Notes: generated by a model from the letters alone, not told the origin. Numbered from the stretch's first letter, positions 40,167 through 48,622 are shown. The stretch is DNA of 64,000 bases from JBLUOA01 sp048060095 (GCF_048060095.1 NZ_JBLUOA010000005.1:62001-126000); one strand, 5' to 3'. Made by a program: numbers and translations.

Positions 40167-41195
40167 CTAGCGCTTCAGCGTTGCGCCAAACTGGATCTTT
40201 GGCGACAGCTCTACCCGACCTTCGGTTTCCGCGTTTTCGGCACGGCGTGCGATGATCTCTGCCGCTTTGCGCCCGGTCTCCGCGCGACCGGCGTCCATTG
40301 TGGCCAATTGAATCGGCAGGCCGTCCAGCAGCTCCGTTCCGTTAAAACCGGCCAACCCAATCTGGCCCGGCACGTCGATCCCTTGGTCGAGGCAATATAG
40401 CAGCCCACCGGCACCGATCATGTCGTTTGAATAATAGAGGAAATCGAGGTCTTCCGTCCGCGTCAGGATGGTTTCCGTCATCTCCCGCCCTTTTGCGAGG
40501 GACGATCCACCCGAATAAAACTCCTGATCCGCGACTTCCAGCCCGTCTTTGGCGAGCGCTTCGGTGAAACCTTCAAACCGTTTCCGCGCACGGTGGTCGA
40601 GCGGCATCTTGGTGCCGAGGAACCCGATCCGCTCATACCCCGCCTTGGCAATTGCCTGCGCCATCATGCGGCCCGCGCGGCGGTGGGAAATCCCGACCAT
40701 CGCATCGACCGGCGTGCCGTCGACATCCATAATCTCTACCACCGGAATGTCAGCGTTCTTCAGCATCGCACGCGCGGCATCGGTATGTTCCAGACCCGCG
40801 ATAATAACGCCCGATGGCCGCCAGGACAGCATCTCGTAAAGAACCGACTCTTCCTTTTCGGGCAGGTAGTTTGTCAGACCGACAACTGGTTGCAGCCCAG
40901 TGCCGTCCAGCACTTCGGAGACACCTGTCAGCACCTCAGGAAACACCATGTTCGACACGGACGGAATGATGACCGCCACCAGATTGACCCGCTTTGACGC
41001 AAGGGCGCCCGCGATCTTGTTCGGCACGTAGCCCAGCGCCTTGGCCGCCGCCAGCACCTTTTGCCGTGTTGCATCGGACACATCGCCCCGGTTGCGTAGC
41101 ACCCGCGACACGGTCATTTCGCTTACGCCGGAGGCTTCGGACACATCGCGCAGGGTTAGCGTGCGCTTCGCGGCTTCTTGGGGGGCCTGTTTCAT
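40167..41195 (-). CDS. LacI-family transcriptional regulator (GntR/IdnR-like)
   Basis: 342 residues. The N-terminal helix-turn-helix (TLRDVSEASGVSEMTVSRVLRNRGDVS) and hinge (PNKIAGALASKRV) are followed by a periplasmic-binding-protein-like effector domain. Overall similarity is to gluconate-type repressors of the LacI family. A 16-bp palindrome of the type bound by such repressors (ATGTTATCGCTAACAT) lies 79 bp before the start, with a weaker copy nearer, so autorepression is likely. No sugar transporter or kinase is adjacent, and its target genes may lie elsewhere. Confidence 0.92.
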   Translation of the reverse strand: MKQAPQEAAKRTLTLRDVSEASGVSEMTVSRVLRNRGDVSDATRQKVLAAAKALGYVPNKIAGALASKRVNLVAVIIPSVSNMVFPEVLTGVSEVLDGTGLQPVVGLTNYLPEKEESVLYEMLSWRPSGVIIAGLEHTDAARAMLKNADIPVVEIMDVDGTPVDAMVGISHRRAGRMMAQAIAKAGYERIGFLGTKMPLDHRARKRFEGFTEALAKDGLEVADQEFYSGGSSLAKGREMTETILTRTEDLDFLYYSNDMIGAGGLLYCLDQGIDVPGQIGLAGFNGTELLDGLPIQLATMDAGRAETGRKAAEIIARRAENAETEGRVELSPKIQFGATLKR

Positions 41196-41228
41196 GTCAA
41201 TCCTGCTTCAATCAATGGCTTCGCCCTA

Positions 41229-41289
41229 TTGTTAGCGCCAAACAAAGGCTTGTCCAATAGAGCAATTCACTCTATGTTATCGCTAACAT
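41229..41289. promoter_or_regulatory. Two candidate LacI-type operators upstream of the regulator gene
   Basis: The main site is ATGTTATCGCTAACAT at 41274-41289, 6-bp arms around TCGC. A second, degenerate site TTGTTAGCGCCAAACA at 41229-41244 shares TGTTA and CGC with it. Both are between the lacI-family gene start (41195) and the terminator of the LysR gene. Confidence 0.6.
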
Positions 41290-41331
41290 ATGGGAACGGA
41301 GACTCGCAGCCCCGCGCTGCGAGCTTCGCGC

Positions 41332-41371
41332 AAAAAGGGGGAACGGTGGGCCACACGTGTTCCTCCTTTTT
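41332..41371 (-). terminator. Bidirectional-type terminator after the LysR gene
   Basis: AAAAAGGGGGAAC pairs with GTTCCTCCTTTTT (one mismatch) around a 14-base loop. Read on the minus strand it ends in TTTTT directly after the LysR stop codon; on the plus strand it also ends in TTTTT. A second perfect hairpin CTCGCAGC/GCTGCGAG lies beside it at 41303-41323. Confidence 0.75.
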
Positions 41372-42246
41372 CATTTCTGTTCCATGACACCTGCCCCGCT
41401 TAATGCGACGGCATCCTTTACCAGTTCTTCAATCAGCAATTCGCGCACCACGCGGAACCGGACGGTGTCGGCAAGCTCCGCATGGCTCGCAACCCACAAA
41501 TCGACACTCATGCTGTCAGCAGGCAATTCTGACCGCGTCAGGCGTGCGTCCCGATCACCGATCAGGCAGGGCAGATAGGCCATCCCGATTCCCGCCGCCG
41601 CAAGTTCGGCCAGAACCACAAAGCTGTCAGAGGTCTGCACGATGCGGTCCGACTTCACGTTCTTTTCCAGCCATTTCGCCGGCAGGGACCGCGCGATGGG
41701 GCCGGTGAGGCCAAGCCAATTCTCGTTAACGGTGCCGTTGTGATAAACCGCAAAGGCCAGCGATCCGGCGCGTTGTCCTTCAAGCCCATCCTCAAGCACC
41801 GCTGCGGGGCGAACGGTGATGTCCGCCGTGAACCGCGCGAAATCAAGATGAGTGTTCGCGCTTAGCAACGCGATCTTGAGCGCCGGGTAGGCCTTTGCGA
41901 TCCGGGCGATTATCGGCGGCAATAGGGTCTGACACAGGCTGTCGGTCGATGTGATCCGAACCGCCCCGGACAGCCGCGTTTCCGCGCCGAACATCGTACG
42001 TTCGACCGCGAGCACTGATTCCTCGACGCGCCGGGCGGCGTCGATGACATCGTGGCAATCCGGCAAAACCCGATACCCCTTGGCGGAGCGCTGGAAGATC
42101 CGCTGGCCATATCGTTCCTCAAACGCGGCGACGCGACGGATGACGGTCGCATGGGTCACACCCAGCCGCCCGGCAGCGGCGCTAACGGTTCCGGTTTCGG
42201 CCACCGCCAGCACGAAACGAAGGTCATCCCAATTTGCGTTGTTCAT
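41371..42246 (-). CDS. LysR-family transcriptional regulator
   Basis: 291 residues from the ATG at 42246, where the helix-turn-helix begins at once (NANWDDLRFVLAVAETGTVSAAAGRLGVTHATVIRRVAAFEERYG). Upstream in-frame codons would add 64 residues without family character. The effector domain follows. The helix sequence with HATVIRRV in place of the usual QPAVSRQI places it in a divergent branch common in alphaproteobacteria. It is divergent from the cytochrome genes at 42335 (88 bp between starts), so it may control them. Confidence 0.88.
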   Translation of the reverse strand: MNNANWDDLRFVLAVAETGTVSAAAGRLGVTHATVIRRVAAFEERYGQRIFQRSAKGYRVLPDCHDVIDAARRVEESVLAVERTMFGAETRLSGAVRITSTDSLCQTLLPPIIARIAKAYPALKIALLSANTHLDFARFTADITVRPAAVLEDGLEGQRAGSLAFAVYHNGTVNENWLGLTGPIARSLPAKWLEKNVKSDRIVQTSDSFVVLAELAAAGIGMAYLPCLIGDRDARLTRSELPADSMSVDLWVASHAELADTVRFRVVRELLIEELVKDAVALSGAGVMEQK

Positions 42247-42334
42247 ATTTTCACAGCTAACCGACAAAAATTGCGAATGGTATGAAATAATGAATACCGT
42301 ATCATTTCCCCATCCACCAACAGGGAGCGTAGCT

Positions 42335-42805
42335 ATGAAGATTTCAGCCAAGCTTGGAGCGATTGGAATTCTCGCCGTATTCGGTGCAGGGATCGCAATC
42401 GCGCAGGATAATGTCGATCCGGCCGTCAAGGCGCGCAAAGCGCTGATGCAGCTTTATGCCTACAACCTCGGCCAGCTCGGTTCGATGGCAAAGGAAGAAT
42501 CCCCCTATGATGCGGAAGCCGCAGGAAACGCTGCGGCGAACCTTGCCGCGCTCAGCATGCTGGACCAGTCGACGATGTGGCCCGCCGGAACCGATTCCGA
42601 TTCCATGGAAGGCTCTCGCGCGTTGCCGAAAATCTGGGACAATATCGACGATGTCATCATGAAGGCCGGCGCGTTGAACGAAGCTGCCGTCGCGATGGAA
42701 GCCGCCGCGGGGACCGACCTTGCCGCGCTTCAGGGAGCGATTGGTCCTGTAGGAGAAGCTTGCGGCGCGTGCCACAAGGCGTATCGTCAGCCGAACGACC
42801 AGTAG
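42335..42805 (+). CDS. Cytochrome c' / c556-type monohaem protein
   Basis: 156 residues with a signal peptide (MKISAKLGAIGILAVFGAGIAIA, cleaved before QDN) and a four-helix-bundle pattern, with the single haem site CGACH near the C-terminus (residues about 146-150), as in cytochromes c' and c556. The N-terminal helix has RKALMQLYAYNLGQLG, which lacks an obvious methionine ligand partner at the usual position. GGGAG precedes the ATG. It sits 27 bp before the dihaem cytochrome gene and is probably co-transcribed. It is periplasmic, with a role in electron transfer or NO binding. Confidence 0.87.
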   Translation: MKISAKLGAIGILAVFGAGIAIAQDNVDPAVKARKALMQLYAYNLGQLGSMAKEESPYDAEAAGNAAANLAALSMLDQSTMWPAGTDSDSMEGSRALPKIWDNIDDVIMKAGALNEAAVAMEAAAGTDLAALQGAIGPVGEACGACHKAYRQPNDQ

Positions 42806-42832
42806 TCGCACACCGACAGGGAAAGGCAGCAG

Positions 42833-43723
42833 ATGAAGTGGCTTCGTGCCTTGATTGCGCTTGCGATTGTCGGCGCGGCGATTGCATGGTTCATCACTGC
42901 CCCTAAAACAATCGACGCGGGCGAACTCGCCGGGTTAGAGCCTGATTTGGCCCGCGGTGAGACAGTCTTTAACGCGGGCGGCTGTGCATCTTGCCACGCC
43001 GCCCCCGAAGCGACCGGCGACGACAAGCTGCTGCTTGGCGGTGGGCGACAGTTTCCATCGGATTTTGGCACGTTCATCGCACCGAACATCTCGACCGACG
43101 CGACGCACGGGATCGGCGACTGGTCCGCCGTCGACCTGGCAAACGCGCTGCTGCATGGGACTGGCCCCGGCGGTCAGCACTATTTCCCCGCCTTCCCGTA
43201 TAACGCCTACAACAAGATGGAGTTTGGCGACGTCGTCTCGCTACATGCCTATCTTCGCACTCTGCCTGCGGACGCGACGCCCAATCAGGACCACGACGTC
43301 GGCTTCCCGTTCAACATCCGCCGCAGCCTCGGCGGCTGGAAGTTCCTGTTCGCGTCAGACGATTGGATCGTCACCGGCGATCTGACACCGGAACAGGAAC
43401 GCGGCCGCTATCTGGTCGAAGCGCTTGGTCATTGCGGCGAATGCCACACCCCGCGCAACGCCCTTGGCGGTCTAAAACGCGACGAGTGGCTATCCGGCGC
43501 GCCGAACCCCTCCGGTCGCGGACGCATCCCCAACATCACCCCCGCCGGTCTGGATTGGAGCGCCGCCGACATCGCGGAATACCTCAAATCCGGCTTCACG
43601 CCAGATTTCGATACAGCAGGTGGCCACATGGCCGACGTGATCGAAAACACCGCCAAGCTGGAACAGGCCGACCGCGATGCCATCGTCGCCTACCTAAAGA
43701 TCGTGCCTGCTGTGGGGGAGTAG
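42833..43723 (+). CDS. Dihaem cytochrome c, alcohol-dehydrogenase-subunit-like
   Basis: 296 residues. An N-terminal membrane anchor/signal (LRALIALAIVGAAIAWFI) is followed by two haem-binding sites, CASCH (about residue 51) and CGECH (about 198). Spacing and sequence (FPSDFGTFIAPNISTD, FGDVVSLHAYLRTLP, IPNITP) match the cytochrome subunits of quinohaemoprotein alcohol/gluconate dehydrogenases. No dehydrogenase gene is adjacent. With the cytochrome c' upstream it forms a small electron-transfer unit, possibly under the divergent LysR regulator. Confidence 0.87.
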   Translation: MKWLRALIALAIVGAAIAWFITAPKTIDAGELAGLEPDLARGETVFNAGGCASCHAAPEATGDDKLLLGGGRQFPSDFGTFIAPNISTDATHGIGDWSAVDLANALLHGTGPGGQHYFPAFPYNAYNKMEFGDVVSLHAYLRTLPADATPNQDHDVGFPFNIRRSLGGWKFLFASDDWIVTGDLTPEQERGRYLVEALGHCGECHTPRNALGGLKRDEWLSGAPNPSGRGRIPNITPAGLDWSAADIAEYLKSGFTPDFDTAGGHMADVIENTAKLEQADRDAIVAYLKIVPAVGE

Positions 43724-43768
43724 GCTTTCGTCACCCAACCGCAACCATCACAAAACGGGGATTTGAAA

Positions 43769-43844
43769 TGGTGAGCCCTGCAGGGTTCGAACCTGCGACC
43801 TACTGATTAAAAGTCAGCCGCTCTACCAACTGAGCTAAGGGCCC
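43769..43844 (-). tRNA. tRNA-Lys, anticodon TTT
   Basis: 76-nt cloverleaf on the minus strand with encoded CCA. Acceptor GGGCCCT pairs with AGGGCTC (one G-U). The D arm is AGCTCAGTTGGTAGAGC, the anticodon loop CTTTTAA gives TTT, and the T arm carries AGGTTCGAACCCT. It is intact, with no sign of integration next to it. Confidence 0.97.
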
Positions 43845-43937
43845 ACACAAGGCGCCTAATTAGGAAAGCTATTCCGGGGGGTCAAGGCCGAATCCACATG
43901 AATGACCCCACTGGATTGATTTTTCTGCGTCCCCTAT

Positions 43938-44789
43938 ATGGGGCGGATGGATGATATGCGCGACAGAAACGACGGCGGCCTGCCGTTTCGGAAAATGCAC
44001 GGGCTGGGCAACGACTTTGTCGTTCTCGATGTGCGTGCGCATCCGGCGGAGATTACGCCTGCCCTCGCGCGCGCGCTCGCGGATCGCAATCGTGGGGTTG
44101 GGTTCGACCAACTTGCTGTCGTGTCCGATGGCGCCGGGGATGCGCATCTGACGTTCTATAACGCCGATGGCTCGACCTCTGCCGCGTGCGGCAATGCGAC
44201 CCGCTGCATCGCGCATCACCTCATGGAACGCTCCGGCAAAACCCGGTTGGAGCTGACCACGGATCGCGGAACGCTGATTGCCGAAGATGCGGGCGGCGGC
44301 CTCACTTCGGTTAACATGGGCCAGCCACAGCTTGATTGGGCCGATATCCCGCTCGCCGAAGAAATCGACACGCTCGAACTTCCCATCGAAGGCGAGCCGA
44401 CGGCGACCGGGATGGGCAATCCACATTGCACATTCTTCGTCGATGACGCCGAAGCCGTGCCATTAGAGAGTTTTGGCCCGCGCTACGAACATCACCCCCT
44501 TTACCCCGAACGCACCAATGTGCAGGTCGCGCAGATCGTCGCGCCCGACCACATCCGTATGCGGGTTTGGGAGCGCGGCGTGGGCGTCACCCTCGCCTCC
44601 GGCTCATCGTCTTGCGCGACCGCCGTGGCCGCCGCCCGACGCGGTCTGACCGGGCGCAGCGTGCGGATTGATCTTGATGGCGGCACGCTCAACGTCGATT
44701 GGCGCGGGGATGGCGTCTGGATGACCGGGCCGACGACGCATGTGTTTGACGGCGTGCTGACGCCTGAATTTCTGGACTCCGTCCAATGA
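43938..44789 (+). CDS. dapF: Diaminopimelate epimerase
   Basis: Interconverts LL- and meso-diaminopimelate for lysine and peptidoglycan synthesis. About 280 residues. The two catalytic cysteines are in SAACGNATRC and ASGSSSCATAV. The conserved N-terminus FRKMHGLGNDFVVLD and the MGNPHC segment are present. The start may be 43938, 43947 or 43956 (all ATG in frame). The last needs the fewest non-conserved residues, but none has a strong ribosome site. It overlaps mtaB as ATGA at 44786-44789. Confidence 0.95.
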   Translation: MGRMDDMRDRNDGGLPFRKMHGLGNDFVVLDVRAHPAEITPALARALADRNRGVGFDQLAVVSDGAGDAHLTFYNADGSTSAACGNATRCIAHHLMERSGKTRLELTTDRGTLIAEDAGGGLTSVNMGQPQLDWADIPLAEEIDTLELPIEGEPTATGMGNPHCTFFVDDAEAVPLESFGPRYEHHPLYPERTNVQVAQIVAPDHIRMRVWERGVGVTLASGSSSCATAVAAARRGLTGRSVRIDLDGGTLNVDWRGDGVWMTGPTTHVFDGVLTPEFLDSVQ

Positions 44790-46039
44790 ACGCCCCGGTT
44801 TTCACAACGCTCGGCTGTCGTCTGAACGCCTACGAAACCGAAGCGATGAAAGAACTCGCGGGCGACGCGGGCGTTGAAAACGCAGTGGTCGTCAACACCT
44901 GCGCGGTCACGGCAGAGGCGGTGCGCAAAGCCCGGCAGGAAATTCGCAAGCTGCGCCGCACCCACCCCGATGCCCGGCTGATCGTCACCGGCTGCGCCGC
45001 CCAGACAGAGCCTGAAACATTCTCTAACATGGCCGAAGTCGACCTTGTCGTCGGCAATACCGAAAAGATGCAGGCCGGCACATGGAACGCGATGGGTCCC
45101 GATTTCATCGGCCAGACCGAACGCGTGCAGGTCGATGACATCATGTCCGTCACCGAAACCGCTGGCCATCTGATCGACGGGTTCGGCACACGCTCTCGCG
45201 CCTATGTGCAGGTCCAGAACGGATGCGATCATCGCTGCACCTTTTGCATCATTCCCTACGGACGCGGCAATTCGCGATCCGTCCCCGCCGGGGTGGTGGT
45301 CGACCAGATCAAACGGCTGGTCGACAAGGGCTATAACGAAGTCGTCCTGACCGGCGTCGATCTCACCTCTTGGGGTGCGGATTTGCCTGCGGAGCCGAAG
45401 CTCGGCGACCTCGTCATGCGTATCCTGAAGCTGGTGCCCGATTTGCCGCGCCTGCGCATCTCCTCCATCGACTCGATTGAGGTGGATGAGGCTCTAATGC
45501 AGGCGATTTCGACCGAAGCCCGCCTGATGCCGCATCTCCACCTCAGCTTACAAGCGGGCGATGATATGGTCCTGAAACGGATGAAACGCCGCCATCTGCG
45601 CGACGATGCGATCCGCTTCTGCGAAGAGGCGCGACGCCTGCGGCCTGACATGACCTTCGGCGCCGATATCATCGCGGGCTTCCCGACTGAGACTGAGGCG
45701 ATGTTCGAAAACTCCCTCCGGCTGGTTGAGGAATGCGACCTGACCTGGTTGCACGTCTTTCCCTATTCCGCCCGCGAAGGCACGCCGGCCGCCCGAATGC
45801 CCGCCGTCGATGGCCGCGCAATCAAAGACCGCGCCGCCCGCCTGCGCAACGCGGGCGACCGGCAAGTGGCAAAGCACCTGCGCAATCAGGTCGGAAAAAC
45901 CCATAAAATCTTGATGGAAAACCCCCGCATGGGCCGGACGGAGCAGTTTACCGAGGTTTCGTTTGCCACCGGCCAACCCGAAGGCCAGATCGTGACCGCA
46001 ACGATCAGCGGCATCCAGGGCCACCAGCTCTCCGTATGA
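44786..46039 (+). CDS. mtaB: tRNA t6A37 methylthiotransferase MtaB
   Basis: Radical-SAM methylthiotransferase, 417 residues, that converts t6A to ms2t6A at position 37 of tRNAs reading ANN codons. The N-terminal domain holds three cluster cysteines (TLGCRLN, NTCAVT, TGCAAQ). The radical-SAM motif reads CDHRCTFCIIPYGRG (Cx3Cx2C). The C-terminal TRAM-like region is short (KTHKILMENPRMGRTEQFTEVSF). It is joined to dapF and to the GST gene by 4-bp overlaps on both sides. The CRLN N-terminus separates MtaB from MiaB. Confidence 0.94.
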   Translation: MNAPVFTTLGCRLNAYETEAMKELAGDAGVENAVVVNTCAVTAEAVRKARQEIRKLRRTHPDARLIVTGCAAQTEPETFSNMAEVDLVVGNTEKMQAGTWNAMGPDFIGQTERVQVDDIMSVTETAGHLIDGFGTRSRAYVQVQNGCDHRCTFCIIPYGRGNSRSVPAGVVVDQIKRLVDKGYNEVVLTGVDLTSWGADLPAEPKLGDLVMRILKLVPDLPRLRISSIDSIEVDEALMQAISTEARLMPHLHLSLQAGDDMVLKRMKRRHLRDDAIRFCEEARRLRPDMTFGADIIAGFPTETEAMFENSLRLVEECDLTWLHVFPYSAREGTPAARMPAVDGRAIKDRAARLRNAGDRQVAKHLRNQVGKTHKILMENPRMGRTEQFTEVSFATGQPEGQIVTATISGIQGHQLSV

Positions 46040-46665
46040 CGCGCCCGATCCTCTACAGCTTTCGCCGCTGCCCCTACGCGATGCGCGCCCGGCTTGCGAT
46101 CGCCAGCGCTGGGATCACCTGCGAATTGCGTGAAATCCTGCTGCGCGACAAAGCGCCGGAGTTCCTTGCGACCTCCCCCAAAGGCACCGTTCCTGTCATC
46201 GTAGACGGCGATACGGTGATTGAGGAAAGCTTTGACATCATGCTTTGGGCGCTTCGGCAGAATGATCCTGAAAACTGGCTGGCGGGGTCTGATCTGGACC
46301 TGATCGAAGAATGCGACGGCCCGTTCAAAACCGCGCTTGACCGCTACAAGTATCACACACGCTACGATGCGGTCGATGCTGCCGAAGAACGCGAAAAAGC
46401 GGCTCTATTTCTGCGGAAAATAGATAACCACCTCACCGAAACCGCATGGCTACACGGCCCCAAACCCACGCTAACCGATATGGCCATAATCACCTTCGTG
46501 CGCCAGTTTGCTCATGTCGATTACGACTGGTTCCTGTCGCAGCCTTGGCCGAACCTCATCCGCTGGCTTGAAGCGTTCAAAGCGTCCGACCGCTTCAAAT
46601 CCATCATGGCAAAATACCCAAAGTGGCAGGCGGGCGACCCCATCACCCCATTCCCGACCCCCTAG
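46036..46665 (+). CDS. Glutathione S-transferase family protein
   Basis: 209 residues. The N-terminal thioredoxin-fold domain begins ILYSFRRCPYAMRARLAIASAG, with a CPYA active-site-like motif reminiscent of omega/glutaredoxin-type GSTs, then KGTVPVIVDGDTVIEES. The C-terminal all-helical domain is typical. It is translationally coupled to mtaB (overlap 46036-46039). A glutathione-dependent reductase or dehalogenase-type role is possible. Confidence 0.85.
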   Translation: MTRPILYSFRRCPYAMRARLAIASAGITCELREILLRDKAPEFLATSPKGTVPVIVDGDTVIEESFDIMLWALRQNDPENWLAGSDLDLIEECDGPFKTALDRYKYHTRYDAVDAAEEREKAALFLRKIDNHLTETAWLHGPKPTLTDMAIITFVRQFAHVDYDWFLSQPWPNLIRWLEAFKASDRFKSIMAKYPKWQAGDPITPFPTP

Positions 46666-46666
46666 G

Positions 46667-46699
46667 TTTCATCTTGCCCAAAATACTCCCGCCGGAGGC
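46667..46699. repeat. Dispersed intergenic repeat, copy 1
   Basis: Begins 2 bp after the GST stop codon. TTTCATCTTGCC followed by AAATACTC and a GC palindrome (GCCGGAGGC). Matches 28 of 33 positions of copy 2 at 48397-48429. I recall similar TCCGGCGGG-type repeats from other Rhodobacterales genomes. Confidence 0.55.
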
Positions 46700-46738
46700 A
46701 CGAAGTTTTGCGCCCCCGGCAGATGTGGTGCCAAGCGC

Positions 46739-47173
46739 CTAGGCGGCGAGCGCGGCGCGCGTCTTTCCGATCATCAACGCCGCCTCTGCCGCCTCGCGCC
46801 CCTTCTCAACGAAATGCGCGCGGTAAATCGCGTTGTGATGATCTGTATCCTGATACTGATGCGGCGTCAGCGAAACTGACAAAACCGGAATCCCTGAATC
46901 AAGCCCCGCGCGCATCAGTCCGTCCACCACGGCCTGCGCCACGAAATCGTGCCGATAGATTCCACCATCGACGACGAACGCTGCGCCAATAACGGCTCTA
47001 TACCGCCCCAAAACGGCCAAATCCCGCGCGAGCAGCGGCAGCTCGAACGCGCCGGGAACGTCGAAGACATCGACCTCTGAACGCGGCACGACCTCGCAGA
47101 ATCCAACCAGCGCCTGATCGACGATATCAGCGTGCCAGTTTGCCTTGATGAAGGCATATCGGGTGTGTGTCAT
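46739..47173 (-). CDS. ribH2: 6,7-dimethyl-8-ribityllumazine synthase, RibH2 type
   Basis: Condenses 5-amino-6-ribitylaminouracil with dihydroxybutanone phosphate in riboflavin synthesis. 144 residues from the ATG at 47173 (AAGGAGATCACA upstream). GAFELP, GAAFVVDGGIYRHDFVAQAV with the catalytic His, and LTPHQYQDTDHHNAIYRAHFVEKGREAA match the second, decameric lumazine synthase class known from Brucella (RibH2) rather than the housekeeping icosahedral RibH. An FMN riboswitch precedes it, so expression should fall when FMN is plentiful. Confidence 0.92.
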   Translation of the reverse strand: MTHTRYAFIKANWHADIVDQALVGFCEVVPRSEVDVFDVPGAFELPLLARDLAVLGRYRAVIGAAFVVDGGIYRHDFVAQAVVDGLMRAGLDSGIPVLSVSLTPHQYQDTDHHNAIYRAHFVEKGREAAEAALMIGKTRAALAA

Positions 47174-47248
47174 TGTGATCTCCTTTCGTAACAGACACGT
47201 CACCCAAGGCGATCACGAGCAAAGGCGCGGCTGACCGCTCCCTTGCAC

Positions 47249-47388
47249 GTCCTCTTCCATCCGGACTTTAACCGTCGGCCCCGGCCTCTCACCGGGTCTG
47301 CTGACCCCCTGCGTGGCAGGGGCGCTCGCGGGCTCGCGGGATTGCCCCACATACCGCCGGTGGGGAATTTCGCCCCGCCCTGAGAACG
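47249..47388 (-). promoter_or_regulatory. FMN riboswitch (RFN element) controlling ribH2
   Basis: On the minus strand the conserved blocks appear in order: TCAGGGCGGGGCGAAATTCC, CCACCGGCGGTA, GAGCCCGCGAGCGCC, GGGTCAGCAGACCCGGTGAG, and the closing GCCGACGGTTAAAGTCCGGA with TGGAAGAGG. This is the full six-way junction core. About 75 bases separate it from the ribH2 start, enough for an expression platform. Confidence 0.96.
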
Positions 47389-47496
47389 CCGATACCTTGG
47401 CCCGCCCGTGGCAATCCTGCAAGCGCCTTTCTGCACGCCGCATTGGACAACCGAACGGCGGCCCCCTAAATTAAACCTGAAACTCGGGAGGATCAG

Positions 47497-47778
47497 ATGC
47501 CCTTACCCCTTGCCCCCGTTGCGGGCCTTGCCCTGCGCTACGGAACCGTCGCCTTGGCGACCTACGCAGTCGCCCGCCGCGCCGCGCCCGGTCGCCGTGA
47601 TCAACGTGCCGAGGATGCGCTCGATACATTGGACGAAGGCATAACCATGCGGCGTGAAGCGGATCAGGCCAACGCAACGGCGCGGTTTGCCCGCACGATC
47701 CGCTTGGGTCAGGACGGTCCGGCCTTTCACGTCGACCTCAGCGCGCTGGGTCGCTTCCGCGTGCGTCGAGTGCGCTAG
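47497..47778 (+). CDS. Hypothetical protein
   Basis: 93 residues with GGGAGGATC before the ATG. The N-terminus has one hydrophobic segment (LAPVAGLALRYGTVALATYAVA), then a basic, helical region (RRAAPGRRDQRAEDALDTLDEGI) and a C-terminal strand-rich part (FARTIRLGQDGPAFHVDLSALGRFRVRRV). It is probably attached to the membrane by the N-terminal segment. The stop codon directly touches the GTG start of the following GST gene, so the two are co-translated. Unknown function. Confidence 0.7.
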   Translation: MPLPLAPVAGLALRYGTVALATYAVARRAAPGRRDQRAEDALDTLDEGITMRREADQANATARFARTIRLGQDGPAFHVDLSALGRFRVRRVR

Positions 47779-48390
47779 GTGCGGCTGTTCCATTCGCCGA
47801 CCTCGCCTTACGTGCGCAAGGTGATGGTGCTGTTGCACGAAACCGGCCAGATCGACGACGTCACCCTCGAAAACACGGCCGGCACACCGCTGAAGCCCGC
47901 TGACGGACTGCCCGCGAAGAATCCCCTCGGCAAAGTGCCCGCACTCGAACGGCCCGACGGCCCCGCGCTTTACGACAGCCGCGTCATCTGCCGCTACCTT
48001 GATGCCCGCGCAAACGCCGGACTTTATCGCGACGGCGATGCTCATTGGGATATGCTGACGCTCGAAGCGACCGGCGACGGGATCATCGATGCGGCCCTGC
48101 TGATCGCCTATGAATGGCGACTGCGACCCGAGGATATCCGCTTCCCCGAATGGGTAGAGGGCCAGTGGACCAAGGCCGCCCGCGCCCTTGATGCGCTCGA
48201 CTCACGCTGGATGGGCCACCTTGAAGGGCCGATCAATATCGGTCAGATCAGCGTCGGATGCGCGCTTGGCTACCTTGATATGCGCAACGCCGACCGGGAC
48301 TGGCGCAAAACCCGCCCCGCCCTTGCCGACTGGTTTCAGCGTTTCTCCCAACGCCCGTCGATGCAAATGACAGAACCGCCCGTCGCCTGA
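47779..48390 (+). CDS. Glutathione S-transferase family protein
   Basis: 203 residues from the GTG that follows the upstream stop without any gap. The N-terminal domain RLFHSPTSPYVRKVMVLLHETG uses a serine at the catalytic position, followed by KNPLGKVPALERPDGPALYDSRVICRYLD with the cis-proline and the glutathione-binding DSR. The helical C-terminal domain follows. It differs clearly from the GST at 46036 and belongs to the beta/zeta-like bacterial group. Confidence 0.9.
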   Translation: MRLFHSPTSPYVRKVMVLLHETGQIDDVTLENTAGTPLKPADGLPAKNPLGKVPALERPDGPALYDSRVICRYLDARANAGLYRDGDAHWDMLTLEATGDGIIDAALLIAYEWRLRPEDIRFPEWVEGQWTKAARALDALDSRWMGHLEGPINIGQISVGCALGYLDMRNADRDWRKTRPALADWFQRFSQRPSMQMTEPPVA

Positions 48391-48396
48391 TCGCGC

Positions 48397-48429
48397 TTTC
48401 ATCTTGCTATAAATACTCTCGCCGAAGGC
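48397..48429. repeat. Dispersed intergenic repeat, copy 2
   Basis: Begins 6 bp after the stop of the second GST gene. Same order as copy 1 (46667): TTTCATCTTGC, AAATACTC, then a GC palindrome, here GCCGAAGGC. Five substitutions and no gaps between the copies. The rest of 48430-48622 has no recognisable gene and probably holds the petABC promoter. Confidence 0.55.
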
Positions 48430-48622
48430 GAAATCACACGGCGGGTCAATATCAACGGCGCCAACCACCCTGCCCGCGACATAACCGCATCTTTTTGATT
48501 TACCCCCCATTGTGTTCTGGACGCGGCGCGCTAGGCTCGCTAATAACCCGCGCGAGAAGGCCCGCGCTCGTGCGCAGGCAAGTAGTCGTATTGGCACGCT
48601 GCCAAGAAAGGGAGAACATCTC

